From Laetiporus sulphureus 93-53 (taxonomy: Eukaryota > Basidiomycota > Agaricomycetes > Polyporales > Laetiporaceae): a DNA stretch of 64,000 nt. Of the stretch, positions 33,884 to 46,543 are shown one piece after another. Positions within the stretch are counted from its first letter, which is position 1. Every line of letters begins with the position of its first letter. Under the pieces are notes generated by a model. The model ran no database searches, had not been told where the DNA came from, and saw nothing but the letters and a program-made list of their open reading frames with translations. A program made the translations under genes and the position numbers. Location: assembly GCF_001632365.1 (NCBI RefSeq), contig NW_024468557.1:1-64000 (forward strand). The letters run 5' to 3'.

Positions 33884-36800
33884 ATGATGTCCTCGCATGC
33901 CTCTGCTAGCACTGCTGCCCAACCATTTGGGCGCACTATGGCAGCGCCACCAGCGCGATCCTACTCGCGGTCTGATCCTATTGACCTCACCCTCGATGAC
34001 GACGACGACGCTGCTTCTGCCTACCAGCACAGGATCTGCAAACGACCATGCACTGATACGCGCGATTTCAACGCCTCTCGCGGCTATTCTGGCGATGATG
34101 AAAGCACTGTCTACCATGCGCCCCAATCCTCCAATCTCACACCTTTGATGTCCACATCGACGTTGCATTCGCCCATGGCACAGTCACCCATTGATCGCTC
34201 TTTTTGGAGTCACCCCGCGCATAGCATTGATCCACCGCCATTCCCATCCACGCCAAATACTGTTCATACGCCGCAATTCACCGGTCCCTCTAATTCCTCG
34301 GCCTTTCATCTTCGGCAGCTGCCCTCTCAGAATGGCGCCACAGCGAGCCACGTATCTCCTCCTTCTCCCCTCCCGCACGCGAATCCCGAACACTCGTCTA
34401 ACGGATCAGAGCGTCAAGTCATTGATCTAACCAGTTCGCCGTCACCGCCTCCTGGACCTCCTCGGCTCCAGCAGCCACAGAACGGAAACTTGCCCGTCGA
34501 TCTGCCCCCGAAGACACCAGTGTGCATAGGCCAGTTGTCGGCGACCGCTCTTGTCTTGTATCCCATCCCGTATCTCTTGCCGCAAGACCATGTGGCAGCA
34601 GACTCAGACTGGGCGCCGGTTCGTTTATGTTATGAACACACTCCACACAAAGCTGCTGGCCAGGAAACTATTCATATCAAGACGCCTCCGATGAGAACTC
34701 CTACTGGTGAGATCGTCCCTGGAGAGAACTTCGGCGTAGTGGAACAGAAAGTAGCGACGTATCTTGGGCCGATGTTAGGGAAAGGTTTGATACGGCTAGA
34801 TGCCAAGGTACGGAGAGGTCCACCGACTGTAAGTGAAGATTCTCCCCCTTCTATCGCGTCCAGCTCACTGGGCCGCGCAGCTTCCGATCCTGCCTCTGCA
34901 AATGCTGGTGTACACTCCGAAGGGAAACATACCCGTCGTCGCAAACTTCCTACATCAATCTGGCCTGTTCCTCGACCACCCGACTTTGCCGTCTGATGTA
35001 CAGCGGGTCATGAGCCAATACTATTACAATCCGCACAATCCGCCTCCAGGTGGACACGCTCGTGCCCTCACAGGAATTGGTCGATTAGGATATTCTGGCC
35101 CCGGCGGCAGTGGTATGAGCCGGTGGGCTACTCCGGCGGTCTCGGGCAAGAGTGTTGAAGTTCAACGGAGCCAAGTGGACGAGCTGTTCAAGAGTTTGAA
35201 AGATGGCGATGAGTTGGAAGAGACGGAGGCTCGTAAGTGATCATGTCATTGTGTTATTGCACTGACCCGCTCATTGGTTCTTGGCCGGCAGCGCCGGAGA
35301 TTGCCACCACACTGTACCCACATCAGAAGAAGGCGCTCACGTTCTTGCTTGAACGGGAACGGGAACGTCCTGCATACGGAGGCCACTATTCCTCTCTCTG
35401 GCAAGAGAGGTTCAATCCTATATCTGGCCAAAGATCCTGGTACCACATTGTCACCCAAAGAGAGACATTCACTGAGCCTCACGAGGCGAAAAGCGCAATC
35501 CTCGCCGATGATGTGCGTGGATCCTAGCGTGCAATGTCCCGAGGGATGCTGAAGTAGATTTGCTCTGTAGATGGGGTTGGGGAAGACAATCGCATGCGTA
35601 GCCTTGATGGCAGCGACGATGAAGTCTGCGCGAGAGTTCGCTGCTACGCCTCTCGTGATGCCCGAGCCGCCCCCTTCAGAGCCTGCTGAGCCTGCGTTGA
35701 ATGCGGCGCACTTTGATGGAAGCGTGTGGGGCATGCCGCCGCCCCAGGAGGCCAGCTCTTCCAAGAAGAAGGCGCAGGTTTCTCGAGAACATGACAAACA
35801 GCGGGCAGAGTACATCAGGCTAAGTAGGATCAAGGCGAAGAGCCGCGCTACCCTGATTGTGTGCCCGTTGTCTACCGTGGTCAACTGGGAAGACCAGTTC
35901 CGCGAGCACTGGCGGGGTGAGGTCACTGTTGTCGGCGGAGGAGCCAGCGTTTCAACGCCCTGTACGCCGCAGAATGGAACCTCGTCCGGGTCGCTGCATA
36001 CCTTCGCGTCGTCATCGCAGACTACGTTTTCGGTTGATGAAGATGTCAAGCCTCCAGCGTTGAAGATGTCAACGAGAGTGCGGGAGGGCGCTCCGCTGCG
36101 CGTGTACGTGTACCATGGTAACGCGCGCAAGGCCGACCCAGCATACCTCGCCGACTTTGACGCAGTGATCACGACGTACGCCACGCTCGCGACTGAATTC
36201 TCCAAGCAGATGAAGAGTATGGTGACGCTGGAGGAGGAGGACGAGGAGGAGAACAGCAGTGATGACGACGTCGACCGAGATAACGACTACATCAAGTTGC
36301 CGAAACCGAAGAAGGCGAGTGCGAAGAAGCGGAAGAAGGGCGCCGGTGCGAACGGGTACACTGAGTTGAGCAGTCCGTTGCAGAGCGTGTACTGGTTCAG
36401 GGTAGTCCTTGATGAGGCTCAGTAAGCCCGCGTCGCATAAATACCTGCGTGTGTCTCTCTGACGGTTGTTTGCAGCTCGATCAAGGAGCCTACCACTATC
36501 GGTTGTCGCGCGTCCTGCGATCTTCTTGCTGATCGTCGCCTTTGCCTGACGGGTACACCGGTCCAGAACAAGCTGGATGATGTGTATGCTCTCATTAAAT
36601 TCCTCCGGCTGGAGCCCCTGGACGACAAGGCTGTCTGGACCGAGTTCATCGGCACTCCCGTCAAATATGGTCAGCCTCTTGGTGTTGTTCGTCTGCAGAC
36701 AATCATGAAATGCATCACCTTGCGTCGGACTAAGGAGTCAAAGGCAGAGGACGGCAAGAGGATCCTCTCCCTCCCACCTCGCAAAGACGAGCTTCGGTAC

Positions 36801-38312
36801 CTGAAGTTCGACAAGCACGAACAGGAGATATATGACCAGTACTTCACGGAGTCGAAGGCGGAGTTCCGCGAACTCTCGAACAAAAACGAGGTGATGAAGA
36901 ACTATGTCGGCATCCTGCAGAAGATCCTACGTCTACGCCAGATCTGTGATCATTACGAGCTGGTGCAGCAGAAGAGGCTTGCCGCCGACGGGTCCCCACT
37001 ATCGTACGACGACGTTGTCGCTATAGTTGCTCGAGAAGGACTCAATTCACAAAGGGCATCGACGATCTTCGCCCTGCTTAGAGAAACTGGCGCCACACAG
37101 TGTGTGGAGTGTGGCTGCGAGCTCGCAGGCAATATCGACGGCTCGCCGGGAGATGGCAGTCTGGCAGAAGGCGACCAGACTCCAGGATCCTCGAAGCGTG
37201 GGAGGAAGTCGAAGGCGGCTTCTCGCACGTCGACGCGGCAAAATAGCCCGTCTGTGCCGCGCCCCATACTCACTCGTTGCCAGCACTTGTTTTGCAGTGG
37301 CTGCTTCCGGAGCTCCATTGCTCCGGGGTGGCCGAACGCATCATCGGACGCTCACTGGTACTGCTCGATATGTCAGACGCCGCTTGCAGTACAGGACGTG
37401 GTGGAGGTCAACCCTGATCTCGTTCTGAGCGATCAGACCCCGAAGAAAAAGTCGGTGAAGAAGGAGAAGAGGCAGAAGGGCGGTTCGCTGGAAAATGTCC
37501 ATATGTCTACGAAGATCAAGGCGTTGCTCAATGATTTGATCGTATGTTCCAAGGCGAACCCGTATTCGACCAATTACGATCCTGCTTCTATTGAGGTGCA
37601 GGTGGTCGACAAAAAGGGCAATTCTCTTGAAGAGGGGATCGTGAAGACTGTAGTTTTGTAAGTCCATTCACTCATTGCGATGCATGCGATACTAAGGTTG
37701 CGGTCGTAGTTCTCAATGGACAACGATGCTTGATAAGTGAGATAACGTCTGCATCTAGCAGGATGCCTTCTGACACCTTTACAGGATAGAGGATGCGTTG
37801 GAAGTCGCAGGCATCCGGTATGATCGCCTTGATGGCACGATGAAGCGTGACGAGCGCACACGGGCCATGGAGGCACTGAAGAACGACCCTGGCTGTGAGG
37901 TTCTCCTCGTGAGCTTGAAGGCGGGTGGAGTAGGTTTGAATTTGACCGCCGCTCAACGAGTATATCTCATGGATCCATACTGGTGAGCGTGACCGGGGAA
38001 GCGGTCACTGTATGTCGCTGAATGCCGTTCAGGAATCCCGCTGTAGAAAATCAGGCCGTTGATCGTATCGTAAGTACTCTTCCCGTCCAGTCAGACTGAT
38101 CGTTAACGCCAAGTTCGCAGCATCGTTTGGGGCAAACACGGCCCGTCACAACAGTCAAGTTCATCATTGAGCATTCTATTGAGGCTCGTTTGCTAGAGGT
38201 GCAGAGAAAGAAGACCGAGTTGGCTAATATGACGTTGGGAACGAACTTCACAAAGGCTGAGATGCTCCAACGTCGTATGGAGGAGTTGAACGCACTGTTT
38301 GGTGGCCCCTGA
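33884..38312 (+). CDS. SNF2-RING ATPase/ubiquitin ligase, HLTF/Rad5-like, with SUMO-interacting motifs
   Basis: The spliced protein (about 1,300 residues, about 9 introns) combines a SNF2 translocase with a RING finger inserted between its two helicase lobes, as in Rad5, HLTF and Uls1/Rrp1. The N terminus carries two SIM-like motifs, DPIDLTLDDD and QVIDLTSSP, in disordered Ser/Pro-rich sequence. A divergent HIRAN-like region follows (VATYLGPMLGKGLIRLDAKV). Helicase motifs are ILADDMGLGKTIACVALMAA (joined across an intron), LIVCPLSTVVNWEDQF, DEAHSIKEP, LCLTGTPVQNKLDDVY, GGVGLNLTAAQRVYLMDPYW and RIHRLGQTRPV. The RING ligands are CVEC, CQHLFCSGC and CSIC. A long acidic then basic insert (EEEDEEENSSDDD) interrupts lobe 1. 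It probably acts in DNA-damage tolerance or SUMO-targeted turnover of stalled chromatin proteins. Rad5-like versus Uls1-like cannot be settled by eye. Confidence 0.9.
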
Positions 38313-38506
38313 ATAACCTATGCATTATGATATTATTTTTCCTACCACTTAGACTGTTCCAGCGCTATATTGTATTGCTTCCTCCTCATTTGCTTTGTAA
38401 TTGTTGATCTGATCCCATGCAGTACTCTCGAGTGTATTAATGTGGTTATCTTATGAGAAATGATAAATCTACCGTAGATACATCGATCCGTGCAAACAAT
38501 GTCATG

Positions 38507-40955
38507 TTAGAATCCGAAGTGCCCGGCGTTTTTCTTCCGACCCAAGGAATATACTATCATTTGGGCAACGATGAGACCGAGTGTCACTCCGAGAGCAACC
38601 TCGACCATACGGACGCCCAGATCGAAGTAGTTCGAATACTGTGCGGATGAAGTGTTGTAATTCTGGATCAGGCCTCCTCCATTACCAATCGCCGACTAGA
38701 AGGCGTGTTGTCAGATGACGAACGATGACGAGCTGCAAAGCATTCTTACCGGAACCAAAAACAGCACGCCGGTGACCATGGACGTGAAGGCCGTACCGCC
38801 GACCAACCGGGCGTACACATTCCCGCAGAGGCCGATGACAATAGATCCCAACGCCGAGATGATATCCGGTCTGTTTGACACCAGGAGGTTGGCTCCTCGG
38901 TTGGCGGCATAGGCTGCGCAGGAGATGGCCACCATGACGGGCAGTTGCACGCTGCGAAGGGACTGCAGGTTGGCGAAGGACGAGCAGATGGAGTAGAGCG
39001 GCACAAGGAACAGTGCGGTCCACCAAGGGAACGGCTGTCTCCACCATGGCCATTGTGGGTCGCGATAACAGCCTGAACAAGAGTTCAGCAAAGGCGCAAG
39101 ACCGCATGGTCATGAGTGACGCACCCTTGATCACACGAGTGGCAGCCAGGGTGGCATCGGTGAAGGAGTATGTCCCACCCAGGTCCTCCAGCGGTATAGA
39201 TGCATTGTTGGCGAGGATATAACCGTGGTAGACGTGAGATTCGAGTTTGTTCGTCGCGGCGAGGACGTGCCGAGCTTCGGGATTGACCATCAAGTAGAAC
39301 TCCGAGCCGATAGTCAACCCGAAGCCCTTCATGCTACGTCAGCGCCAGATGCGGGATCGGCAGAGTAGACACATACTAGAAACAGTGTATAAATAATGGC
39401 ATAGACCATTCTGACCGAGCCGCACATGATGTTCCTGGCAGTCAGCTCGAGGGCACTGATCACTGATTCGAACACCATTCAGTTAGGTCAGGATGCGTGC
39501 ACTATTGACATGTTTTGAAGGACGTACAGACGGTGAAACCAGGAAGGATCAAGACGACACCAGCGGACGAGATGGAAGTGTAACAGAAGATATTGCCAGG
39601 AATTGAGGCCAGAACACGAGCTATAAACGATACGATGATGGACACCGAGATTCTATCCGCGATGGTATTAGCAAATGCCTCCATCAGGATTGTAAGCACG
39701 TACTCATAGACATTCGCATATATCGTACTCTTCGACGCCGCTCTGAGCCCGAGATACTGCAGAACGGAGGCACTCGCGCCGCTGATGAACATATCCAGGA
39801 TAGATCCACCGAAGGCCAGGACACAAATGACCGAAGCGCAGATGAATGCAAGCATACAGCGGAGGTAAATGGGGTACAGCGGCTTCGCGCGGAGGATCTC
39901 ATTTAGAGCGTCCGTGCCTTCTGTCACGCTGAACTTATCGTGAAGGACCTGTCGATAAACCAGGTGGACCTTGTGCAACGAGGTGAGGGCGACTCGGCCG
40001 CTAGCCCTGACAAAGTGGACCTCGGATGTGCGCGTGTCCGAGTCTAGGAACGTCACGATGATGAGGTTGGGAAAGTGGACGTAACGCGCATCCAGCTTGA
40101 GGATGGCGGAGGCAGCATCCAGCTGAGATTCTATCCGGTGAGAAGGTGCCCCGAAGGTAAGCAGAGCCTTGGCGAGCTTGAGGGCGAACTTCTGCCTTCT
40201 AGCGTAAGCTGCAACAAATTCGTCTCAGCCCAATCCGAAGAAGTTCATGCAAGTGGCTTACATTCAGCGTGGCGGACAATCTCACGGCGCTTTCTGCCTC
40301 GCTTTAGCAGAGCCTTCTCGCGGTAGCTCGATTTGGAGCCGATAGCGGAGGACTTTCTCTCCTTCTCATCACATCCGTCGATCTCGGAGGACACGGAGTC
40401 TGTCCGCTTCATATCTTCGCAGCTAGTGTCCGATGAAGCTTGCTCCTCACGTCTTCCGTCACCACTGATTCGACGGGACAAGTGGACGGCGCGGGCCGGC
40501 CGCGTGTTGCGCAACGTAGGCAAGGCACCCCCGCGGTCTTGACGCTCACCGCCTCTATGTTCGTCCTCATCAAAGCCATACTGTTCTGGAGATGAAGTAT
40601 AGGCGAGCATAGGCTCAATCGTGGAAGACGACCAAGGCGAAAGAGGAGGCCGTGTCTGGCTATGGTCGACAGTCGAGGCGCCACCGTCGTACACTGGAGA
40701 CCGTTCTCGGGAAAGAGGGCCCACATCAACATCGTCCTCATGCTGAATGGTAGAAGGACGTCCCAGCTCGTAGTCATCGAAGTAATCTTCAGATGAGCTA
40801 AGTTTGGCGGGATGGGGAGTAGGATAGTCGCGATATGGGTCCGACCGTCCGGCAATATCTCGTGTGAGTGCGGTTTCAGGAATATCAAGGCGTAGCGCTG
40901 CGCGATGTCTGTCCATGCTGTCTCGGGCGCGTGGCGGAGGCGGAGATTCAGACAT
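38507..40955 (-). CDS. ThrE/Prm10-type membrane protein (DUF1212)
   Basis: This is a polytopic membrane protein of the fungal Prm10/YJL108C group, related to bacterial threonine/serine exporters (ThrE). About 230 residues of acidic, Ser-rich cytosolic N terminus (SSEDYFDDYELGRP) lead to the family block FALKLAKALLTFGAPSHRIE, YVHFPNLIIVTFLDSDT and KVHLVYRQVLHDKFSVTEG. About ten membrane helices follow, for example CMLAFICASVICVLAFGGS, and SISSAGVVLILPGFTVC is the conserved amphipathic segment. The tail is VEVALGVTLGLIVAQMIVYS and ends GHFGF. In yeasts the group is pheromone-regulated with no confirmed substrate. Substrate here is unknown. The gene is convergent with the SNF2-RING gene, 195 bp apart. 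Confidence 0.88.
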
Positions 40956-41392
40956 AATGGCAGGAAAAGCGAAAATGAGCGAATGAAGTGGAAAGACCGG
41001 CTTCCCAGAGGTGAAATAAAATAAGAAGGAAGGAAACCTGCAAGCAGCCAGCTATGTCGGTGCAGTTTATGTCTTGACTAGAAACTCGTGAGAGGCTGGC
41101 AGCACGTGGGTGCAGCCCGCCAGCTTGAAACGCAATGCACGAAGTTCCATCGCTGGCTCGAGGTCAACCAGCATTCAGGCAGTAAGAGTGCGTCTCGACA
41201 GCAAAGATCAGAGGGATCCGTCGTCGTCGTTCATGAGAGGACGGCGCGAGTACGCGTCAATCACGTGAGCGTGTTTCAGAGCAGCTCGAATGCACATGGG
41301 TATGTGGGTATCATCAAGGCGGAGACATCCGTACGGTACAGGGTATAACATACAGCAAGAAATATCAATTCAGACTTGTTTTGCCTTCCATT
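40956..41392. other. Intergenic region, tandem genes
   Basis: This is the promoter of the ThrE-like gene and the 3' flank of the methyltransferase gene. No further feature is seen. Confidence 0.5.
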
Positions 41393-43658
41393 TCATGAAA
41401 GGAGCTCCATTCGCACCTTGGCTCCAACCAGCAGTCGCGTCGACCGGCTGAAAGGATGCGAGTCTTCTTCTATGACGTTTGCATTCCGCCGCGCCTCCAG
41501 GATGTCCTCCCGAAGGCGCTCCTCCTCGAGCATCTCTGCTCTAGAGATGGGATCGCGCCGTGGGTATTCCCAGCCGTTCAGTACCATCGAGTGCCAAAGC
41601 GACACTCGAGCGCGAACATCGCTAGAACATGCCTCCCATTAATACCAGAAAACCAGAACTGATGCTCGAACAATATTGCTACTCACCTTCTATACTGTTC
41701 CATCAAGGCATCAAACTTTGCCCTACTCGGCCCAACCGGATAATCTCCTTCCTCCCATCCAAACTCCCTCAAGCTTTCGTCATTCCTCTGCACCCTTATC
41801 ACCAGCTCCTCCCACATCGCCTCCTTCGCTGACATCACCAGCCCTAGCGCGCGCAGCAATTGCATATTCAGCGAATGCTCGTCCAGGGCAAGGATCTTGT
41901 CGATCGGCAGCAGGCCCGCCGCGCCCGTGGACGTGCTATCCTTGCACAGGTCCGCACTCGGCACCGGCGGACCGCGCTCCACCTCTCTGGAGGACCCAGA
42001 GGATGTCCTGCTGGATGAGTTATTCGTAGAGGCGACGGAGGAGGAGCGCTCGAAGCTCGGGTGGGGCGACGGCAAATCTGAAGCATTGCCAATCTTTTGT
42101 GCTGACGAGTCGAATGAACCGCTCGAGGTTGATTGTAACGTGGAGGTGGAAGCAGTGGGAATGGAGAGGCTGACGTCGCTTCCGAGGTCGGGTGGTAGCG
42201 GTGTCGCTTCCTCGGTTTTTCGATTCGCCTCGGTGGCCTGTGGGTGAGGTGTAATCTCGGCAGGCAGAGGGGCAAATGGCGCCAGTGGCGGCATGGGGTA
42301 TGTTAGAGGTGGTGGCATGTACAAATGACCAAAGCACGCGGAAAAATAGGATGGCAATGTGGCTGCATCATATTGCGAAACGATCAGCGATACGGGGTCG
42401 ACGAAGCGGGTGAAATATACCCACAGCTAGGCGTAGGGTTGATAAACCGATTCTCAAAAACATCGTTAAACAGGGACTCCAGCAGAGCATGTTCATGCGG
42501 GTGATCGAGAGGGGCGGGTGACGGCGGCGAAGACTGCTGAGTGCCATCAGGACGATGCATATACGGTCCTCGTGAATGTGCATGTAGAGGCTCGGTAAAC
42601 CAACGCGGTAAAACCGGGAAGATAGCATCTATTACCGGTGAATAACCCGTCAATATGTCCGAGCAGCTGACACACTCACCCTCCTCCAATTGTTCTATCG
42701 TGCCGCCGGTTCGCATCACTCTGCGAATTTCCTGGTGAAGACGTCATGTTCAGCGGTCTTCACGGACGCTGACAAGGGTACGTGCCTCGTACATGGACAT
42801 CCACTGTAACAGCAGGTCAGGCTACGGCATACAAGCGGCAGAGGTGAGGAGCAACCTTGTTCTCAGGGACCGCAAACGCCACCCCTGACAGATGTACATG
42901 ATCAAACTCTTCGTCCTCAAATGGAAATCGTGTTCTCAAGCTATGTCTGACATTAGGGCATGCGCAGTGAAATCGGCAGTCGAGATGATAACGCACAAAT
43001 TTCCGTGCACCCATGTGATACGTTCTGCAATGGATGGTGGCAGCACGCTGAGTGGTATCTGGACGTTCACCAGATCATACCCGACCTGGCCGATAACGGA
43101 TGAAACGGGATCGAATCGCAAATAAAGCATATGCACACACAAACGTGCACTCCGGCCATTGCTTTGCAGCGTCAATCACCCAAGCGCCTAGCTGGTCGGA
43201 GGGGAGAAGGGGGTTGAGACGGACGCCAGGAAGGAAAGATGTCGTGCCACGTACACCAGTGCCCACGTCGAGACAGCGTTTGGGCTGGTCATCCTTTTTA
43301 AAATCAAGGAAAGAACACGACCCTTCCTTGACATGTTTCACAACCTGGCAGTCCATGACGCCACTTGGTGGGATGTCAGACGACCCGCGGGTAACCGGGG
43401 ACGAAGGACTCACAGCTCGAGGTCTTCTCGGTTGTACGACATCGGATACGGGGCCTTGTCTCTGCCATAGCTGTGCAACTTGCAGCCGTTCGACATGATA
43501 AACTTGTCCTCGCGAGGAGGCTGCTTCTTTGGCTCGGGCGGCCTGGAATCGAGGGGAAGAGCGGGGAGGCGAAGGGTGGAGGAGCTCGGGCGATAGACCA
43601 CAATGGGCTCTATCGCAGAGGCCATGGACGCAGGGATGAAGCTGGAGGAGGGCGGCAT
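41393..43658 (-). CDS. SAM-dependent methyltransferase (fungal UMTA/LaeA-like fold) with long C-terminal extension
   Basis: About 600 residues in eight or nine exons. The SAM-binding motif I is CLDVGTGAWVIDAAKQWPEC (joined over an intron within GTG), followed by FVGYDLVNVQIPLSVLP, the motif-II-like FEDEEFDHVHLSGVAFAVP, the post-motif WMSMYE and EIRRVMRTGGTIEQLEEDAIF. Motif I is one residue shorter than the usual LDxGCGTG. The second half is a low-complexity Ser/Pro/Thr-rich region ending in an ordered helix pair (LVMSAKEAMWEELVIRVQRN, REFGWEEGDYP), then AEMLEEERLREDILEARRN. Between WMSMYE and EIRRVM only a GC-AG intron (42785-42732, GCACGT donor) preserves the frame. Fungal members serve varied small-molecule and regulatory roles; no biosynthetic genes lie nearby, so no function is assigned. 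Confidence 0.8.
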
Positions 43659-44204
43659 ATGGTTGTGAGGGCAAGCGGCACCTGCGTAAATGATTCGGAG
43701 GCGTCTTCTCAGAGGCAGTCACGTCGCGCGCATGCTTCCTCGATCATCAGGATGCATTCCGAATGGGTTCAAATATAGCCCTTTAACGGAACTGAGATGC
43801 CTGTATGCGATCCTCGCACACACCAGTGTTTTGATTCCAGAGGACGGGCGCAATGGCGAGCAGCTGATCGTGGATGCTAGGCTGCGGGCGTGGTCGGCGC
43901 TGTCGTATCAAACACGTCCTTGCCTAGATTGCCAAGTGGCTCGCTGAATTCAGAGACAATAAACGTCGGACAGCGGCGCCACCAAGCTCGCAGCGCGCTG
44001 GATGCATGAGGATGCGAGCGAGCAGGACGACACATCGAACGCCGCTGCGCTGGCCGCAATTCGCCAAAATTAATTACATGCGCGCCAATCGAGATCGGCT
44101 TGCAGACGCCCGCTCGCGTAGGCGAGATGAATGAGATTCACAACGTTGCTCCTCCTCGACACACTATACACTGCTTTTACGTTATACCCGCGTATACGCA
44201 TACA
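43659..44204. other. Divergent promoter region
   Basis: This is shared 5' sequence of the methyltransferase and GNL1 genes. No gene or repeat is recognised. Confidence 0.5.
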
Positions 44205-46543
44205 ATGCATCGCAAAAAGCCGTTCTCATCAAAGCAGAAGAAAGAGCAGATTCAGCTCAAGCGCGCCGTCAAACGCGGCGATGTCTCTCCTCCGCCCAAG
44301 CTCGACCGCCATGGCCGCAAAAGTAAGAAGGCTTCCCTTGGCCCTGGGACATCCAGCGCGGAGCCGTCCAGCACCGTAGCACCTGCTCGTCTTCAGTCAT
44401 CTTTCATCAAACTCCCTGCCAAATTCCTAGAGGAGACGCGCGTTCTCGCAGCCAAGCTGCCGCTCATACGACCCATCTCTCCTGAAGCAGCCATTTTGTC
44501 CGATGCCGGCGAGCACGCAGCACCGCGCTCAAGATTGGCACCACAGGCCGCTGATGCTGATGGACAGATCGAGATGAATTTGACTTGTCCTAGTCGGCCA
44601 AAGTGGAGATACGACATGAGCAAGAGGGAGGTCGAGGCCAACGAGGAGGGGCTCTTTAGGAAGTGGCTTGCACAGACCGACGCCGCCGTCAATGCATGGT
44701 GCAGCCCAGTCTCGGAGGCGGAGCCCGCGGACAATATTGCCGAGAAAGGGAAGAACGTCGAGTCCACGCCCGAACTCGAAATGCCGCACGCCCCGACCTC
44801 CTTCGAGCGCAATCTCGAAGTCTGGCGCCAACTGTACGTCTTCTTCTGGTGTGCCACTCCGTAGCTCGCCCTCACTCTCCTCAGCTGGCGCGTCACTGAG
44901 ATCTCCCAAGTTATCCTCGTTCTCCTCGACTCCCGCTGCCCGATCCTGCACTACCCACCCTCCCTTGCTGCCTATCTCTCTTCGCGCACCCATGTCAACC
45001 GGACGCGGACGATCCTCGTCCTCACGAAGGTCGACATATCGGGTCCTACGCGAGCGGAGGCGTGGACGCGCTACTTAAATGCGCGCTATCCCGGCATGCG
45101 CATCGTGCAGGTCGAATCGTACACTGAGAAGGAAGGTGCCGGTGCGACGGGCAGAAGAACCGCCTACGAACCTCGTCTTCCAACCGGCTTTCGCAGAACC
45201 TTAGTGGACGCCCTGCGCGAGACGCATGAGGAATTGCTCGAGCCACCCGCGCATGTAAAGAGCCAACCGGAGAAACTACAGCGCTGGAAACCTCGTGCTC
45301 CGAGAGAAATTGACTGGGACGCTGTCCTGAGAGCGGAAGGAGGGCAGGTCGGAAGCGTAGTGGGTGGAGCCGCTGAACCTCGTGTGCGTCAACACGCTGA
45401 GGATACTTCCGAGATCGGAGGCGAGGAAGAATTTGAAGAAGAAGAAGAGGAAGGCGAACCACAGTTCCTAACAATCGGTGTCATCGGTGGGTCGCTCCTG
45501 AACCATATCGTCCACACTAGCTCACGCTCTTCCCAGGCCAGCCAAACGTAGGCAAGTCCTCATTGTTGAACGCGCTCTTCGGAACGCACAAGGTGAAGGC
45601 ATCACGGACGCCGGGTAAGGTACGCATGCTAGTGACGCAAGAACAAATATTGCGTAGACTCGCTGACTTCCGTTGCATCGGTACGCTAGACTAAACACTT
45701 CCAGACGCTCTTCTGGACACATGACGTGCGTCTGGTGGACTGTCCCGGGCTCGTCATGCCAAATTATGTGCCGATGGAAATGCAGGTTAGTCCACGCTGT
45801 CTCATCAGCACACACTCTCCGTCGTGTCGGAGAAAAGTGAACCGACGCATGTTCACTCTAGGTCCTCAGTGGCATCCTCCCCATCTCCCGGGTCTCCGCC
45901 ATTCCGCTCTGCATCTACCACGCGGCGCAGCTCCTACCACTCGAGCGCATCTACGGCCTCACGAACCTTGAGCTTGCCACCCCGCCGCCAGAGGACAAGC
46001 GCACATGGCGAGAGGGCATGCGTCCGCGGGACGCGGAGGCCCAAAGAACCGCAGTGTGGACGGCAATGGACGTGCTCACGGCGTATGCACTCAAGAAAAG
46101 CTGGATGACTGCGAGGACTGGGAGGCCGGACGTGAGCCGGGCGGGAAACGCGAGTACGTCGTTTCGATTAAACAATAGGATCTTGATCCCAGATACTGAC
46201 GCTTGGTCATACAGTACTGCGCGCACTTGCAGAAGGAAAGATCCGATGGGCCTTCTGGCCTCCGGGTACGGATCCGCAGACCATTCAAAACTCGCAGGGC
46301 GATGGCGGCCTGGGTATATGGATCCCCCACCGAGACGATGGCGCACTAGAGTCTGGCGACGAGCACACAGCCGAGTCGGATATCGACGAAGCACGCGACG
46401 ACGAGCAGGCAGAAGCCGCTAGCGAGATTGAGGAAGAGGACGAAGGACTCGGCAAGACGAGCCTTAGCGGCGCTGCGGGTCGTTTCAGTGCGCTCGTGCA
46501 GGATGACGATGAGGACAGTACTAGTAGTGCCGAAAGCGACTAA
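44205..46543 (+). CDS. GNL1: GNL1/MMR1-HSR1 circularly permuted GTPase
   Basis: GNL1 belongs to the same YlqF-like, circularly permuted GTPase class as LSG1 but is a distinct family. The start MHRKKPFSSKQKKEQIQLKR is the canonical GNL1 N terminus. SFERNLEVWRQL joins by an intron to WRVTEISQVILVLLDSRCPI, then G4 LVLTKVDISGP, an acidic insert (EEEFEEEEEEGEP), G1 GQPNVGKSSLLNALFG, THKVKASRTPGKTKHFQT (switch region, split by an intron) and G3 RLVDCPGLVMP. The acidic tail ends SSTSSAESD. Length is about 690 residues. GNL1 proteins are nucleolar or cytoplasmic and linked to ribosome biogenesis, but their step is not settled. Confidence 0.92.

Noticed and set aside
35246..36205. 319-codon open frame antisense to the SNF2-RING gene
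   Set aside because: It lies opposite the helicase motifs and its sequence has no domain or signal; the sense strand explains it.
42732..42785. Frameshift or pseudogene in the methyltransferase
   Set aside because: All other exons keep frame and conserved motifs, and a GC-AG intron resolves the break without any lesion.
7596..46543. LSG1 and GNL1 as a local duplication
   Set aside because: Both are circularly permuted GTPases, but each matches its own ancient family in N terminus and motifs, so co-occurrence in the window is chance.
38507..46543. Transporter plus methyltransferase as a secondary-metabolite cluster
   Set aside because: No synthase, terpene cyclase, P450 or cluster regulator is nearby, and the flanking genes are housekeeping.
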